Below, one piece after another: positions 1-11,368 of a stretch of DNA of 64,000 nucleotides. The stretch comes from Cryptomeria japonica (taxonomy: Eukaryota > Streptophyta > Pinopsida > Cupressales > Cupressaceae). Location of the stretch: assembly GCF_030272615.1 (NCBI RefSeq), contig NC_081412.1:37952911-38016910 (forward strand), written 5' to 3'. Each line of letters opens with the position of its first letter. The first letter of the stretch is position 1. Made by a program: the position numbers and the translations under genes. Below the pieces are notes generated by a model. That model was given only the letters and a program-made list of their open reading frames with translations, searched no databases and had not been told where the DNA came from.

Positions 1-1930
1 TATCTTTTTCAATTCTGATCATACCACATTACCTGACATGGACATCTATAGAAAAACTCAAAATATTTAGAACCTGGATAATACAAACAACAATGATACA
101 CAAAATGACAATGTGGATAACATTTTAGTACATTAAGAAGAAGTGGAAGACTCTATTGTGGAACCCCATTTTAATAGATTAGCTAAGGAAATCATGAGAA
201 GAGATAGACAATATTTCTTACAAGTGATGGTACAAAGTAGAACTAAGATACCTCATGATTTTGACATGTCTCAAATAGTGGAAAATCGACCTATGCAAGA
301 AACTCAACTCAACATGGATCAAAGGAGACCTAATAGTGGAGGTACTAGAGGACCACGTTTCATGCCTAAGTTGCCATCATCCTTGTTTCAAAAACCTGAG
401 GTCCCAAATACACATGGTCAAGCTTCTGATACTCATGAAAGAACATCTCATGAACAACTCCTTCTATGCAGACCTTTATGGAAATATTATGCGAATAAGT
501 ACACTCAATCACATACCAATTTTAAGGACCAATCTCAAAAGAAATTGGATATTCAGAGGCATACTCAAAATTTGGACACAAGAAAGCCCCGTATCAAATT
601 TGGGGGCAATACACAAGAGAAAACTCATGATATGCCTTATGACCCTATATCAAGTGGTCCCTACATGCATTATCATTATAGACCTCCTCCATATGAAAAT
701 GTTTACGATCAATAGTATCCTCCTCCTCCACCCGATGGCTCAGGCATGTGATATGGTCCAAGAAGTTGATCTCCACCTAAGAACAATTTGGAACAACAAA
801 TAAAGAACTTACAAAAGAAAATGGAGGACATAAATACACCAAATCCAACTTACACAATCACAGACATATGTCCCTATCCATTTGGCAAAAGCATTCCAAT
901 GCCTCCTTTTCCTACACACTTTGTAACGCCTAGGTTTGATAAGTACAAAAGCAAAGGAGACCCTAGGGCACATATAAGATAGTTTTTCATGGCTTGCATT
1001 GAGGTAGCAGTAGAAGAAACATATTTGATGAGATTGTTCCCAAAAAGATTAGGTGATCAAGCTATAGAATGGTTCTCCCAACTTCCATCTGGAATTAAAT
1101 CATGGGGTGATCTAGCAGAAGCTTTCATACAATATTTCTCATATAATATTGAGACAAATATATCAGTTACCACTTTGTGGAACACCAAGCAAAAGGATGG
1201 GGAGTCATTTTCATCATTCTTACAAAGATGAAGGATTTTAGCCAGCAGATGCTCTTGTGAAATTCCACAAAAACAAATTGTAGAGATGTTCACCCAGAGT
1301 GTCAACAGATAAATTGGTTATGACTTGAGGAAAGATTGTTTGTCCACCTTCAAGGATGTCATTGAAAAGGGATTAGAAAAAGAGAAGGTCCTAATTGAAC
1401 AAGGAGTAATTAAGATATTCAAAGAAAACAAATAGGACTTTAAAGGAAAGGACAAGCCACGATTTTGCAACAAAAACAAGAACACAGTAAATGATGGTGT
1501 TGTTGATGCTAACACAGTAAGACCCAAAATCATTCTTTATGGATCAAGTTCTACAAACAACCAAGTGAATACTCAAACAACTTCAAAACCATGAAGAAAA
1601 TATACCCCATTAGGAGAACCACTTGAGTCAACTTTCAAGAAGCTAGTGGCAAACAAGATAATAACAATTCCAGATAATCCTCCATATGAGTCAAAGGTCA
1701 AACCAAATTGGTGGAATGACGATGAGTACTGTGAATATCACAAGAGAAAGGGACATAAAATAGGAAATTGTCATCATCTGAAGAACATTATACAAGATCT
1801 TATCGATAGAGGTGACATTGAGATCGGAGGACACTCATCCAATCAGGAGCATGAGATGTTTAAGGAAACATTTCCTAAACATGACAGGGGAAAATCCAAA
1901 GCCATAGATGAGTAGACCAACTATATTAGA
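1..1930 (+). pseudogene. gag: gag of element A (capsid and CHHC knuckle), broken
   Basis: Structural protein gene. The recognisable parts are an N-terminal segment at 143-715 (motif RRDRQYFLQVM), a capsid segment at 788-1231 of the retrotransposon-gag type (RLFPKRLGDQAIEWFSQLP), and at 1646-1915 a knuckle reading CEYHKRKGHKIGNC, the Cys-His-His-Cys pattern usual in plant Tat and Athila gags. Parts lie in different frames and are separated by stops (for example 713-715, 980-982 and 1229-1231). The copy in F (39263-41368) has the same order of parts. The true start lies left of the window: F gag begins about 100 codons before the part equivalent to position 143. Confidence 0.8.
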
Positions 1931-2097
1931 GCATCCTATAACTATGATTGAACTGTCAATCACATTTAGATGGACAATTATATCTCTACCATTATCATAA
2001 AGGACAAAATGCCTAAAAATTCTGCCCAAAGACCCAAAGTTGTCCTAAAAGGCATTGGATCTTCTTTTGAATCTACCTTTGAATGTAATGTTACAAC

Positions 2098-3406
2098 TCA
2101 TTGAGGTAAGGTCACTTTGCAAGGTGCTCCATCTAAAAACACCACCTCCTCATCAACCAAACTTGAGTACGATATGGTATAATAGTTAGGGAAGACACCC
2201 GCACTTATCTCCATTCTTGAGCTTTTACGCATATCCCCGGCACATAAAGTTGTTCTTGACAAAACTTTGAGAGACACTTCTGTCCCCACTGATCTGAAAA
2301 TGGACCAATTTCAAGCCATGGTGGGATACCTTTCCATTCTACATTCTCTTACATTCACTGAAGCTGACGACGCATCTGTAAGCCAACCACATAATGCACC
2401 TTTACACATTGAAGCCTTCCTACACAAACATCAAATAAAATGAGTCCTGGTAGATGGAGGAGCTGGTCTCAATATATGTACTTTGAACACAATAATACAA
2501 TTGGGAGATTTTGATAAATTTGTGAATGCTACGAACAAAATTACCATCAAGGCAATGACGAAGAGCATTCATCCAAGGGCACAATCACCTTACCTCTCAG
2601 AGTTGGACCAGTTATGAAGGATGTGGTTTGTCAATTCCTTGATCTAGATCTTAGCTATAACACTCTTGGGATGCCCATGGATTCATGAAATGAGAGTATT
2701 TCCCTCTACATATCACCGATGTATCAAGTTCCCACACAATGGAGTTGAAGTGGCCATCAAAGCTGACCCAAACCTATTCATATATTGCAACAATCTATGA
2801 CCTAGATCACAAATAACAATCCCAATCAATTGAGAGGTTGTTCCTTCATCAGCATATGTGGATCCAAAATCCTTGAAAGCTTCTACATCCAAACAAATAG
2901 AGCTCAAAGAAAAGTTCAAGATTAAAGACATGGGATGTGGTGAGTATATCTTTCATGTTGATCAACTCCCACTATCTCCTAAGACATTTAGTTGACCAAA
3001 ACAACCTAAAACAATTTTCAATGCCAAGGAATTGGGTATGAAGCACCTAATATTGTGGCTACTAAGTTTGAATGCAAATCTCCTCTAGTGGTGCAAGCAA
3101 CTCTTGATATCAATAGTCCTAAGAGTGGTTCCAACAAAGAATCTATTGAATATATTGCCATCCCTCTTGAGAACTCACATAGCTTTACCATTTCATCCAT
3201 TCTTCCATTTCCACTCTGCTCCTAGACTTGGATCAACAAGAATCACAAAATCCATTACTAATTGGGGACCAAAAATCAAGTTTTGAAAATAAAAATATAA
3301 AAGTCAAAAATAAAGAGAAGTCATTTAGTCCAAATCAAAATCAAAAGCTACTGGACTCTGCAAAAATCAATGTCAAGGATAAAACTCCTATGAAAAAGAG
3401 CAAGAG
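2098..3406 (+). pseudogene. aspartic protease region of element A with C-terminal extension, broken
   Basis: The retroviral-type aspartic protease that would cut the Gag polyprotein. After a linker shared with F, the active-site region reads VDGGAGLNI near 2452-2475, where most plant Tat proteases have DxGSxLN. The second half (RVGP, then a PWIHE motif) follows near 2600-2700. A spacer with close similarity to F 42159-42776 runs to 3406. Several in-frame stops and shifts interrupt it. No RT follows, although RT is the next domain in a complete element. Confidence 0.75.
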
Positions 3407-3650
3407 ATGATCTCCCCTAATATTAAAATAATTGCGGGCAAAAGTTCTAAAATTTCAAATCAAAAAGCATACTTGTTGATCCCAAGTCTCCATCATATCA
3501 TGATACTTTCACTTCTTTTCACAATCATAAGCCTTCATCACTCATCCACTTGTTTCACACATGCATTCCCTTATGGCGATACATCATGGAACTTTAATGG
3601 AGCTTCCTCGAGGGACTTTGTTATTAGGGATGGCCAAACTTCTTTAGGTG
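3407..3650 (+). CDS. 5' part of short ORF: hydrophobic segment, split by element B
   Basis: First 81 codons of an ORF that continues at 16499-16839 once B and one TSD copy are removed. Together they give about 194 codons without a stop. The N-terminal part holds a strongly hydrophobic stretch (LHHIMILSLLFTIISLHH) that could be a membrane segment or signal anchor. The rest ends in the integrase C-terminal tail. F has the same ORF (42783-43376). The hydrophobic part matches no family I know. It could be a chance product of the deletion that removed RT and integrase, but its open frame in copy A argues for a closer look. Start ATG at 3407 is assumed. Confidence 0.5.
3646..3650. repeat. Target-site duplication of element B, left (AGGTG)
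   Basis: AGGTG directly before the left LTR, repeated at 16494-16498 directly after the right LTR. The uninterrupted site in F (near 43028-43035) has one copy. Confidence 0.95.
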
Positions 3651-5320
3651 TGTGTAGGAGAAAAAGCGAGACTAGGTTAACATGACCTAATCCTACCTTT
3701 TGACACACATTACGGAATACGAAAGAGCCTAGAGATATCACACAATTGGCTACTTCTTTTTTGTGAAAGAGAGAGCCATGAGATATCTATTAGGATTTCT
3801 ATTCCTTCATTGAAATTGAAAGATAAAATGATGCAAATTCAAGTCCTAATCCCAAAATGCATATACAAGCGAATAACAAGATTGCAGAATTGAGATTAAA
3901 TAATGAACAGCTGTAAATACAAGGATGAAATAAGAATGCAGATGTGTACCAGGAGTCAAAATCAGACTGAAAATGTTCAAGATGGGGGCGCGGGCACCAC
4001 TGTCCTGATTCTGTCCTGAAAACTGCACCAGATACTGTTGTTTTGCACTCTGGAACACTATCGGAAACTGTCGGAAATGCTGTCTGTCCGGAGGACCAGG
4101 GCACCAAGCGCCTCTGTCCCAGGGACCAGGGCACCCAGCACCCCTGTCTTGGTAGGACCAGGGCGTCCAGCGCCCCTGTCCCAGTCTTTTGCTCTGCAAT
4201 TTGGTGTAGAGTGCTGTCTCAACCTGCTCTTCCCAGATCTATATCCTGCGGCATCATCCGAGTCTCGAAACCTGCACTTATATCTGAAAATGGTATGGGT
4301 GGCTATATAGGGTTTTGCCTTAGTCAAACCCCCGCTTCAGTGATTTCCACCTCCATGAATAGCCAAGTTGTTTTGTAAAATGTATTGTGTGTGCAGACCT
4401 AGTGTGTGTGCAAGGTCCTAAAATGCAAGAAAGCAAACTAGAGCAACCTAGAAAGTAAACCCTAATTTCTTGTAAATGACAATGTAAATGCTCTAAATAA
4501 AGATGCAAAGTGATCTAAAGCATGAATAAATGATATATCGAAGCTTATGCAAAGACATGAAAACAACATGAAATCATACCCAACCCTCAAGGGAGGGGTA
4601 CAAGCCAATCTTCAGTCGGTAATCTCCTATTGTTCTTCAATGCCTTCCAAGCCCTAAGTGGATGAATGAATTTGATAAGTGCTTGATAGAGGGATGTTGA
4701 ATGTTGTTGAAGTCTTCAAAGATCTGCTCTTTCGTTGCATATGAGGTTCCTGAAAACAAAAATTGGATCCCTTCAAATGAAGAAAGAGAGCTCTTATCTA
4801 GGAAACCCTAGGTTGTAATTTCATCTTTTGGCTAACCTAGAGATTGAATATCCCGCCAATTTCTTGGGGTTAAGCTTTATTTTATGATTGGATTGTGCTC
4901 CTAAAATTTTGGGAAAAATGTCCGGGACCATGTGCACTCCGGGCGCCACGGTCCTGACAACTTTTCACCAAATTTTCAGGGCCGTTGGATATGATGATTT
5001 TAGAGAGAATCCCAAAGTTACAGGTGATTTTGAGATGTTTTGACCCCCGAAATCAAGCCCCCAAGTTCGAAATAGGACTTAATTAGAGTTTTTGATTGAG
5101 TGATGTATTGGAGGAATAAAATGAAAAGGGCACGCTTTAACAAAAGGGCCCAACTTTATGATGTAGAGGATAATGAAATAGGACCTTAGACCTAATTAAT
5201 TTGATTAATTAAGTGCTAAAGGAGCAATGCAATGCAAAATGTAAAATGCACTAAGGCGGGTGCTAAACTAGGTGTGAAATTGTACCACCCTAGCAAGTGT
5301 GTACAATTTACGACGCTACA
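3651..5320 (-). repeat. Element B 3' LTR (left)
   Basis: 1,670 bp, starts TGTGTAGG and ends GCTACA on the plus strand, so TGTAGC to CTACACA in element sense. Equal in length to the right LTR. Holds a TATA-like CTATATAG near 4302-4309 on the element strand and three copies of a GC-rich 30-32-bp repeat at 4093-4184. Several ORFs on both strands come from that GC-rich part and are not conserved genes. Confidence 0.95.
4093..4184. repeat. Minisatellite in left LTR of B, 3 units of 30-32 bp
   Basis: Three units each starting GGACCAGGGC and ending CCTGTC followed by a variable tail. The same array is at 15266-15357 in the other LTR. In element sense it lies just downstream of the TATA-like box region, so it may be in the transcript leader. 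Confidence 0.8.
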
Positions 5321-5336
5321 TTTAGCCCCCACTTTA
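5321..5336 (-). other. Polypurine tract of element B
   Basis: On the minus strand this reads GCTAAAGTGGGGGCTAAA up to the LTR start. It is the expected plus-strand primer site next to the 3' LTR. Element C has an almost identical tract at 23731-23748. Confidence 0.85.
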
Positions 5337-5901
5337 GCGGTCATATGAGTACTACGTGCATATGCAAGCTAAAGTACAGAAAAGTAAACATCATTTGAAA
5401 AAGGATATATCCATAAGTTGTCAGACGAAGCCCCCAGCGGTATCTGTAGTACACAGTTAGGAACCGTACCCTACAAAACACACGTTAGATCACAAAATCA
5501 CCTAATGCTTACTAAGGAAAGTGATGAAATTTGTGAGTAGCTATATGCCCCCCCTATTTTGACTTGCTTATTAGGGAGGTGAAACAGGGTAGCATGTTTA
5601 CTTACGACAAATTGTGTAAGAGAGTATTGATGAGGGATGTTCACTAAATAGGCTTCATCAGAGCACTGTTTGGAACATCCCAAGAATAGGGGAATGAAAA
5701 TACGATTCCGACGCAACAAACGGCTCGAAAATCATATCTCCCAAACCCAAGTTATGATAAAATGAATGATAGAGGAAAATTAGGGTTTCGAAAGTAAAGA
5801 TAAAGAAATGAAAGTATATACTTTGAAAGTGACGTTCGCATTTGTCACTTTGTTGATTTTAGAATACTGTTCATTGTAGCGGAGCCCACATAGCCATCAT
5901 C
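5337..5901. other. Stretch between PPT and antisense gene of B
   Basis: About 565 bp without a convincing gene. It lies directly upstream of the ATG (5902) of the PMD gene, so any promoter of that gene should be here. I saw no clear TATA box. The minus ORF at 5498-5719 is not supported. Confidence 0.4.
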
Positions 5902-5982
5902 ATGCCTTCACGATGACTGAAGCATCCCACAAGGATTGAGATCCTACGCCAGGCCGTGATCGACGACGAGCCACTGGACGAG

Positions 5983-6333
5983 GTGAGTTGACTGAATGTT
6001 TGACTTTTGATTTTTCGCATTTGACTTTTCTGTGATCATTTGCGGGCCCTGAAGTCTGACCCGAGGCCCACCCAGGGTGCCATGGTCCCTGTGGGGTGCC
6101 CTGGTCCCCTTAGGGTGCCATGGTCCCTGACAAGGCGCCATGGTCCCTTCAGGGCGCCATGGTCCCTGACAGGGCGCCATGGTCCCAATTAGGGCGCCAT
6201 GGTCCCTGACAGGGCACCATGGTCCCAATCAGGGCTTGGTGAGGGGTTTTAGGGTTAGCATATGATGTTCGATAGTTTGCATGAGTGATTTTGATGATCG
6301 AGTACTGATTACGGTTATGTTTTTGTGTTGCAG
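5983..6333 (+). other. Predicted intron 1 of the PMD gene in B
   Basis: Consensus donor GTGAGT and acceptor TTTGTGTTGCAG, with open frames on both sides joining in phase 0. It contains the minisatellite at 6073-6231. The homologous gene in A has an intron at the matching place (20302-21205). Confidence 0.6.
6073..6231. repeat. Minisatellite in intron 1, about 8 units of 19-20 bp
   Basis: Units close to GGGCGCCATGGTCCCTGAC, GC-rich, with the palindromic core CCATGG. The minus ORFs at 5944-6427 (repeats of GTMAPCQGPW) are only the translated repeat. Related words occur in the B LTRs (GGGACCATG and GGGCGCCACGGTCC near 4923-4955 and 16096-16128). Confidence 0.9.
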
Positions 6334-7640
6334 GGTCTCCCATACATGAGAGAGCATACGGTGGGACATATTCTTCGCAGTTTGCGAGATCAAATTCTGC
6401 AGCTGACTTAGGCAGAGAGAGACACATTGTCGATCATGGGATTATGGTATGTGATCCTCATGCCAGCCATTCGGTTCCATCCTACGATGCTGATGGCATT
6501 GATGGAGCGATGGGATCTTGACACATGCACATTTCATCTTCCAATAGGGGACCTGATGGTTACACTCGAGGATGTGTACTGTATACTTCATCTTCCTATC
6601 AGAGGAGTGACTGTTACATATGCGACCGATCAGTCAGTGGAGGATCATCAGAGAGAGCAGGTATATTGCATAGGGAGAGCCATGCCGAGCGAGATGAGAG
6701 GTCACATCATGGTCAGCTGGCTCTTACATCCTACAGGGGAGGTACCCCTTCTGAGACGCCTTATGATCGCCATCATAGCACTAGCCATCTGCCCTAATGG
6801 GCGAGGTACGCACATGCATGGGGGTCTCACATGGTGCATCAGAGCTATGGAGAGACACAGGAGAGTGTATGCTTGGGGTCAGAGTATGCTTGCACATCTC
6901 TATCACGACCTTGAGGAGTATGTATTTGGACAGGGTTGTAGTTTGATGACATGCACACTTCTGTAGGTGTGGGTTTTAGAGCACTTCACATGCACCAGGC
7001 CTGTTGGCTTTCCACTAAGTATGGCTAGCGAGCGACCTAGGGTGTTTGCTTATCCACTTACCAGTGAGTGGAGATTTGGAGATTTGTTATATTGGAGAGT
7101 GATTTTGGATAGATTGACAGCCGAGGTGACAGTGTGGAGACCCTACCTACGGATGCATAGATGGGATGGGATGGAGAGACAGTTAGCATGCTTACAGAGG
7201 AACTGCCTACTGCGGGGATGATATTCACACATCATAGTCCCTTTCTACTTTGACCGCGTACAGATGCAGTTTGGGCTAGAGCAGTGTGTTCCAGCCAATG
7301 TGCCCATCTATACTCGACACTCACGAGTCCTTCCCAGACCTAGAGTAGTAGTGAGACCGATGATAGATGACATCGAGACTATAGATATAGAGGGATCTGA
7401 TCAAGATGTAGTCACTGATTACTCTGCAGAGCCTGGAGCACAGCGCAGGTATGTCTCATGGTTTATGAGATCATATCCAGGTCCTATCTTTCCACCAGAT
7501 CACCTGACAGGCCATCCAGGCCCCTGGAGACATGGAGACCGAGATGAGGACCAGGGATCTAGGTCAGAGGAGCCAGAGGAGGGAGAGGGTCATGAGGAGC
7601 CAGGAGATCCTGATCCACCTATAGGCGATCAGCCCAGTGC

Positions 7641-7812
7641 CGAGGAGGAGGAGGAGGACATAGATAGAGATGAGGATGAGGAGGATGCAGGTGAGGATGC
7701 AGATGAGGACGAGGATGAGGAGGATGCAGGTGAGGATGCGGATGAGGACGAGGATGAGGATGACAAGGAGGATGATGAGAAGGAGGATAGAGATGATGAG
7801 GAGGAGTCGGAT
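7641..7812 (+). repeat. Acidic codon repeat in PMD gene
   Basis: GAGGAT/GATGAG-type trinucleotide repeats that code for a run of Asp and Glu, with an internal duplication (EDAGEDADEDEDE twice). The opposite-strand Ser- and Leu/Ile-rich ORFs are shadows of this tract. Confidence 0.85.
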
Positions 7813-8505
7813 GCAGCTCCCCACCATTCAGGAGACGATACCATAGCTCTGGATCCTCCTCTTATTCCCCAACAGGGGGAACATGAGGTGATACGGAGAC
7901 CTGTTCCTAGTACCGTCCAACCTACACCCATCATGCACAAATTATTCAAGCGAGGGGAGCCTAGTAGTTCCCAGTCACAGATGCTACCATATCATGATCC
8001 CTACTAGCGTGAGGGAGATCCAGGTATAGTAGGTTTATATTGATTGATTAATGTTTTGATGATATAGAATGGTACTAATACAAGAATCTGTTCTACTGCC
8101 ATAGCTAATGTGCAGGAGTGGCGTTCCTTGATTCAACAGGCAGTGACAGACATTTCCACGATAGCACAGATCCCCAGTTCCTCACAGATTGCTTATAGGC
8201 CTCAGGGGAACGCAGGTCAGCATGAGGACTTGTTTTCCCCATTCCGAGTACAGGTAGACATATGGAGGGAGAGAGAGAGAGTCCTATCAGAGGACCTTCA
8301 ATGGGTGCAGCGAGATCTAGCAGCAGCTCAGGCCGAGGCTACCACCTATCGCGCGATCCTTATGGATAGGGATTGTAGGAGTTCCTCTCGGAGTCACTCA
8401 CGGTCTGTATCGCGCTACACACCCATGGGTCCACCTTCACGGCCGGATCAGGAGGGAGCATCTAGTCGACATTCTCCAGCCACCAGCCCTAGGGATAGGA
8501 GATGA

Positions 8506-9106
8506 TTTTTTGATGTAGGAGAGGTCACATTTTGGATGTACAGTGACCTGTATTTGTATACGATCCACATATATATATATGTATATATACATGCTTCTCT
8601 TTTGTCTCAAATGTGTTATCTTTAATGCTTAAAACAATGTATATTTTGTTTTGATTAAATCTAATACATTTGGTAAATGTACATGTATGTTCAGGATTTA
8701 ATTTCCATGTGATTGATTTCTCAATGCTCCATGATTAAATTGATACATGTGTGACTTAATTAAATATTTAATCAAGTAGTACATTGATGATAGGGAAGAA
8801 ATATGCATTAAGTCTAAGAATCATATAACTAATGTGATTTAATTTTGAATTTAAACACAACATGATACGATTCTACTTAACACATAAAGACACTGTATAA
8901 TATGCTAGCATAATGGAATGTAAATCTTTCACAATTTACATAAATGGATTCAAGACAAACTATAAAGTAAAGAGACACACTTGTCAAGAATGAAGCAATA
9001 TAGATTAAAAACCATAACATTTAATTCTATTTTGCTCTAATTAGGAGATACTAACATATTATCCAATGTTGAAGAACTGAAAAGAAGATAAATAAGGAAT
9101 GAAGAA
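8506..9106. other. Region between the 3' ends of the two convergent genes of B
   Basis: About 600 bp, AT-rich, no supported gene. It separates the end of the PMD gene (plus) from the end of integrase (minus) and must hold both 3' ends. A palindromic run of alternating A and T lies near 8569-8591. Confidence 0.6.
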
Positions 9107-10240
9107 TTAAGCATAATATCTACGCAAGTGCATAGCATTGATAGGTTCTTTAAGAGGCATACCGTCTACATCCGCTATTTTGTAAGCACCTGATCCATAA
9201 TCCTCAATAACGATATACGGTCCAAGCCAATTAGGACTAAATTTTCCCTTTTCTGCAGGTAAGGCATTCACATTGCGCTGATTCTCATAGAGGACTAAGT
9301 CACCTACTAAGAAGGAACGTTGAATAACCTTATCATTATAGCTTCGTTGTAGAGTTTTGTGATACGCTTGAATATGCTCAAGAGCATTTATACGCTGTTC
9401 ATCAAGCATCTCAAGCTGTTGAAGTCGTTGTTCTTTATAAGAGTCATCATCTACTATACCTTTGAGAGAAACCCTAAGTGATGGAATCTCTAACTCTAAG
9501 GGCATAATAGCGTCAACACCATAAACAAGATTATAAGGAGTAGTTCCCGTAGCAATTCGTACACTTGTTTGGTAGGCACAAAGAGCATAGATTAGCTGGT
9601 TACTCCAATCCTTACCATGCTTATTCACGATTTTATGAAGAATTTGTTCAATTATTTTATTGGATGATTCGGCTTGACCATTTGACTAAGGATAGTATGG
9701 TGTAGAAAATCGATGTTTGATATGATACTTCTTGAGGAATTTCTTCACATCCTTGTTCTTAAATGATGTCCCATTATCTGAGATTATAGTGGAAGGTATT
9801 CCAAATCGAGAAATGATGTTTTCTAGAAGAAATTGACAAATCACTTCAGCAGTGGTAGACTGAAGGGGAATAGCTTCTACCCACTTCGTAAAGTAATCTG
9901 TTGCAGTTATAATGAAGGTGTGTCCTTGAGATGAAGGAGGAGAGATTTTACCGATAAGATCCAAACCCCATGCGGAGAAAGGCCAAGAAGCTACTTGAGA
10001 ATGAAGTTCTTGGGCAGGAGCATGAATCAGATTATTGTGTTGTTGACATTGATGACATTTTTTAACAAATGAAAAGGAATCCTTCTGCATAGTTTGCCAA
10101 TAGTATCCCATACGAAGAAATCTATGAACCAAGGATTTGCCTCCAAAATGCCCCCCACAGGCACCTGAATGTGCCTCTTCAAGAGCAACGGGGATTTTCG
10201 ATTTGTTAAGACAACGAAGGAGAAGATCATCATAACCCCT
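9107..10240 (-). pseudogene. Integrase of element B, one internal stop
   Basis: Last part of the B polyprotein. It has the zinc-binding HHCC region (HSGACGGHF, then CHQCQQH near 10040-10180), the catalytic core with D (WGLDLIG, 9959-9961), D (IISDNGTS, 9776-9778) and E (SNGQAESSN, 9668-9670), and the C-terminal GPY-type tail (NWLGPYIVIEDYGSGAYKI) ending at 9107. All three catalytic residues are present. The only lesion is an in-frame TAG at 9686-9688, between the second Asp and the Glu. It is in the same frame as everything upstream to 14653. Confidence 0.92.
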
Positions 10241-10483
10241 TCAGTAAAGAACATTAGAAAGAATAATATATCTAGCAGACAGCTTGCAGATTCTAGCCCT
10301 AGTGTTCCTATTAGTGGAATCAGGAAAGGTACCATCGGTCAAATATCTTACGATATGCGAGTACCATTCATCTGAGTCTATAAAGTCACAACATATTACC
10401 AGACTAGAATCGTCTACAATAGCTGGAGAAATAAGGTTGTGAATAACAAATTTAAGATCAACCACAAGGTCCTCTAAAGATAC

Positions 10484-10861
10484 AAGAGAAGCCACACATG
10501 CCATTGCATCCGCATGTCGATTATCTTTTTGAGGAACAGGTTCCATGGTATAAGAATCAAATTTTTGTAATAAAGAGATGGCAAGGTCTTTATATTGTGA
10601 TAATTTGTCTTGTTTTGCTTGATATATTCCTGTTACTTGTCTTATAATCAATTGCGAATCTCCATAGATATGTATGTGTTTTATGTTTAGAGCTAAGGTT
10701 GCTTTTATTCCCGCTATAAGAGCCTCATACTCAGCAATGTTATTGGTACACAGGAAATTTAGATGATAGGATAAGGGAATGGATTTCTTTGTAGGAGAAA
10801 TCAGAACAACACCTGCCCCCGATCCCATACGACACTTAGAGCCATCAAAGTATAACTCCCA
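10484..10861 (-). pseudogene. Second, acquired RNase H (aRNH) of element B
   Basis: RNase H of the plant/archaeal type found after the normal RNase H in Tat-lineage elements. The sequence keeps all four acidic catalytic positions: YFDGS, IAEYEAL, YGDSQL and RHADA (residues 385, 423, 447 and 497 of the open stretch that starts at 11998). The domain itself has no stop; it is marked broken because the polyprotein is. It would degrade RNA in RNA:DNA hybrids during reverse transcription. Confidence 0.88.
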
Positions 10862-10963
10862 AGTTTCATCTTTCTCTATAGAAAGAATGAAGTCATCGGG
10901 AAAAGACTCAGGGTTAGGGAAGGAGAAAGGTGAAGGGGCCTCAACTAAGTGATCGGTCAATGC

Positions 10964-11317
10964 TTGTCCTTTAATTGCTCTTTGTGAAACAAATTTAAGG
11001 TCAAATTCAGTTAACATCATAACCCACTTAGCTAGGCATCCTGATAAATCAGTTTTAGAGAAAAGATGCTTCAAAGGATCAAACTTTACCATGACATGGA
11101 CTTCTGAATTTAAAAGATAATGTCTCAATTTCTGAGTCGCAAACACCAAGGCCAAGCATTGTCTTTCTATCACAGAATATCGGGTCTCATAATCGAGTAA
11201 GGTTCGACTTATGTAATAAACCGGACATTCCTTACCATCTTTATCATGTTGTGCCAACAACATTGCGAGAGCATGAGAAGAAGCAGCTGTATACAGAAGT
11301 AAGGGTTTAGAAGGTTC
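10964..11317 (-). pseudogene. Ancestral RNase H domain of element B, catalytically degenerate
   Basis: Directly follows RT. The first strand reads LLLYTAASSHALAMLLAQ, where an active retroviral RNase H has Asp (DAS), so the key Asp is missing. The tail (HYLLNSEVHVMVKFDPLKHLF) is typical of the family. Decay of this copy next to an intact second RNase H is the known pattern in Tat elements. Confidence 0.8.
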
Positions 11318-11368
11318 GGCAGGTTGAAGAATAGGAGGACTAGCCAAATACACTTTTAAATCTTCAAA

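Larger units (their letters stand above)
5902..8505 (+). pseudogene. Antisense plant mobile domain (PMD) protein gene in element B, 3 exons
   Basis: Extra gene opposite to gag-pol. My model: exon 1 5902-5982 (ATG at 5902), intron 1 5983-6333 (GAG|GTGAGT to TTGCAG|G), exon 2 6334-8028, intron 2 8029-8115 (GTAGGT to TGCAG), exon 3 8116-8505. Both introns are phase 0; total about 720 codons. Exon 2 near 6490-6600 holds the PMD core (LMALMERWDLDTCTFHLPIG, then VTLEDVY), the domain of the Arabidopsis MAIN/MAIL1 family, also known from transposons. Then come an Asp/Glu-rich tract (7641-7812) and an Arg/Ser-rich C-terminus (8380-8500). Five in-frame stops (5914, 6409, 6964, 7219, 8005) but no frameshift. 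Each stop is one transition away from a sense codon. PMD identity is firm; splice sites are inferred. Confidence 0.75.

Noticed and set aside
3799-4508. Several 90-117-codon ORFs on both strands in the B LTRs (also 15019-15681)
   Set aside because: They arise from the GC-rich LTR repeat, overlap on opposite strands, and change reading between the two LTR copies.
6073-6231. Regular 20-bp repeats as a possible CRISPR array
   Set aside because: Units abut without unique spacers of constant length, and the context is a plant retrotransposon.
5944-6427. Minus ORFs with repeats of GTMAPCQGPW
   Set aside because: Translation of the intron minisatellite; no other support.
7564-7949. Ser-rich and Leu/Ile-rich minus ORFs
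   Set aside because: Mirror image of the acidic codon repeat of the PMD gene.
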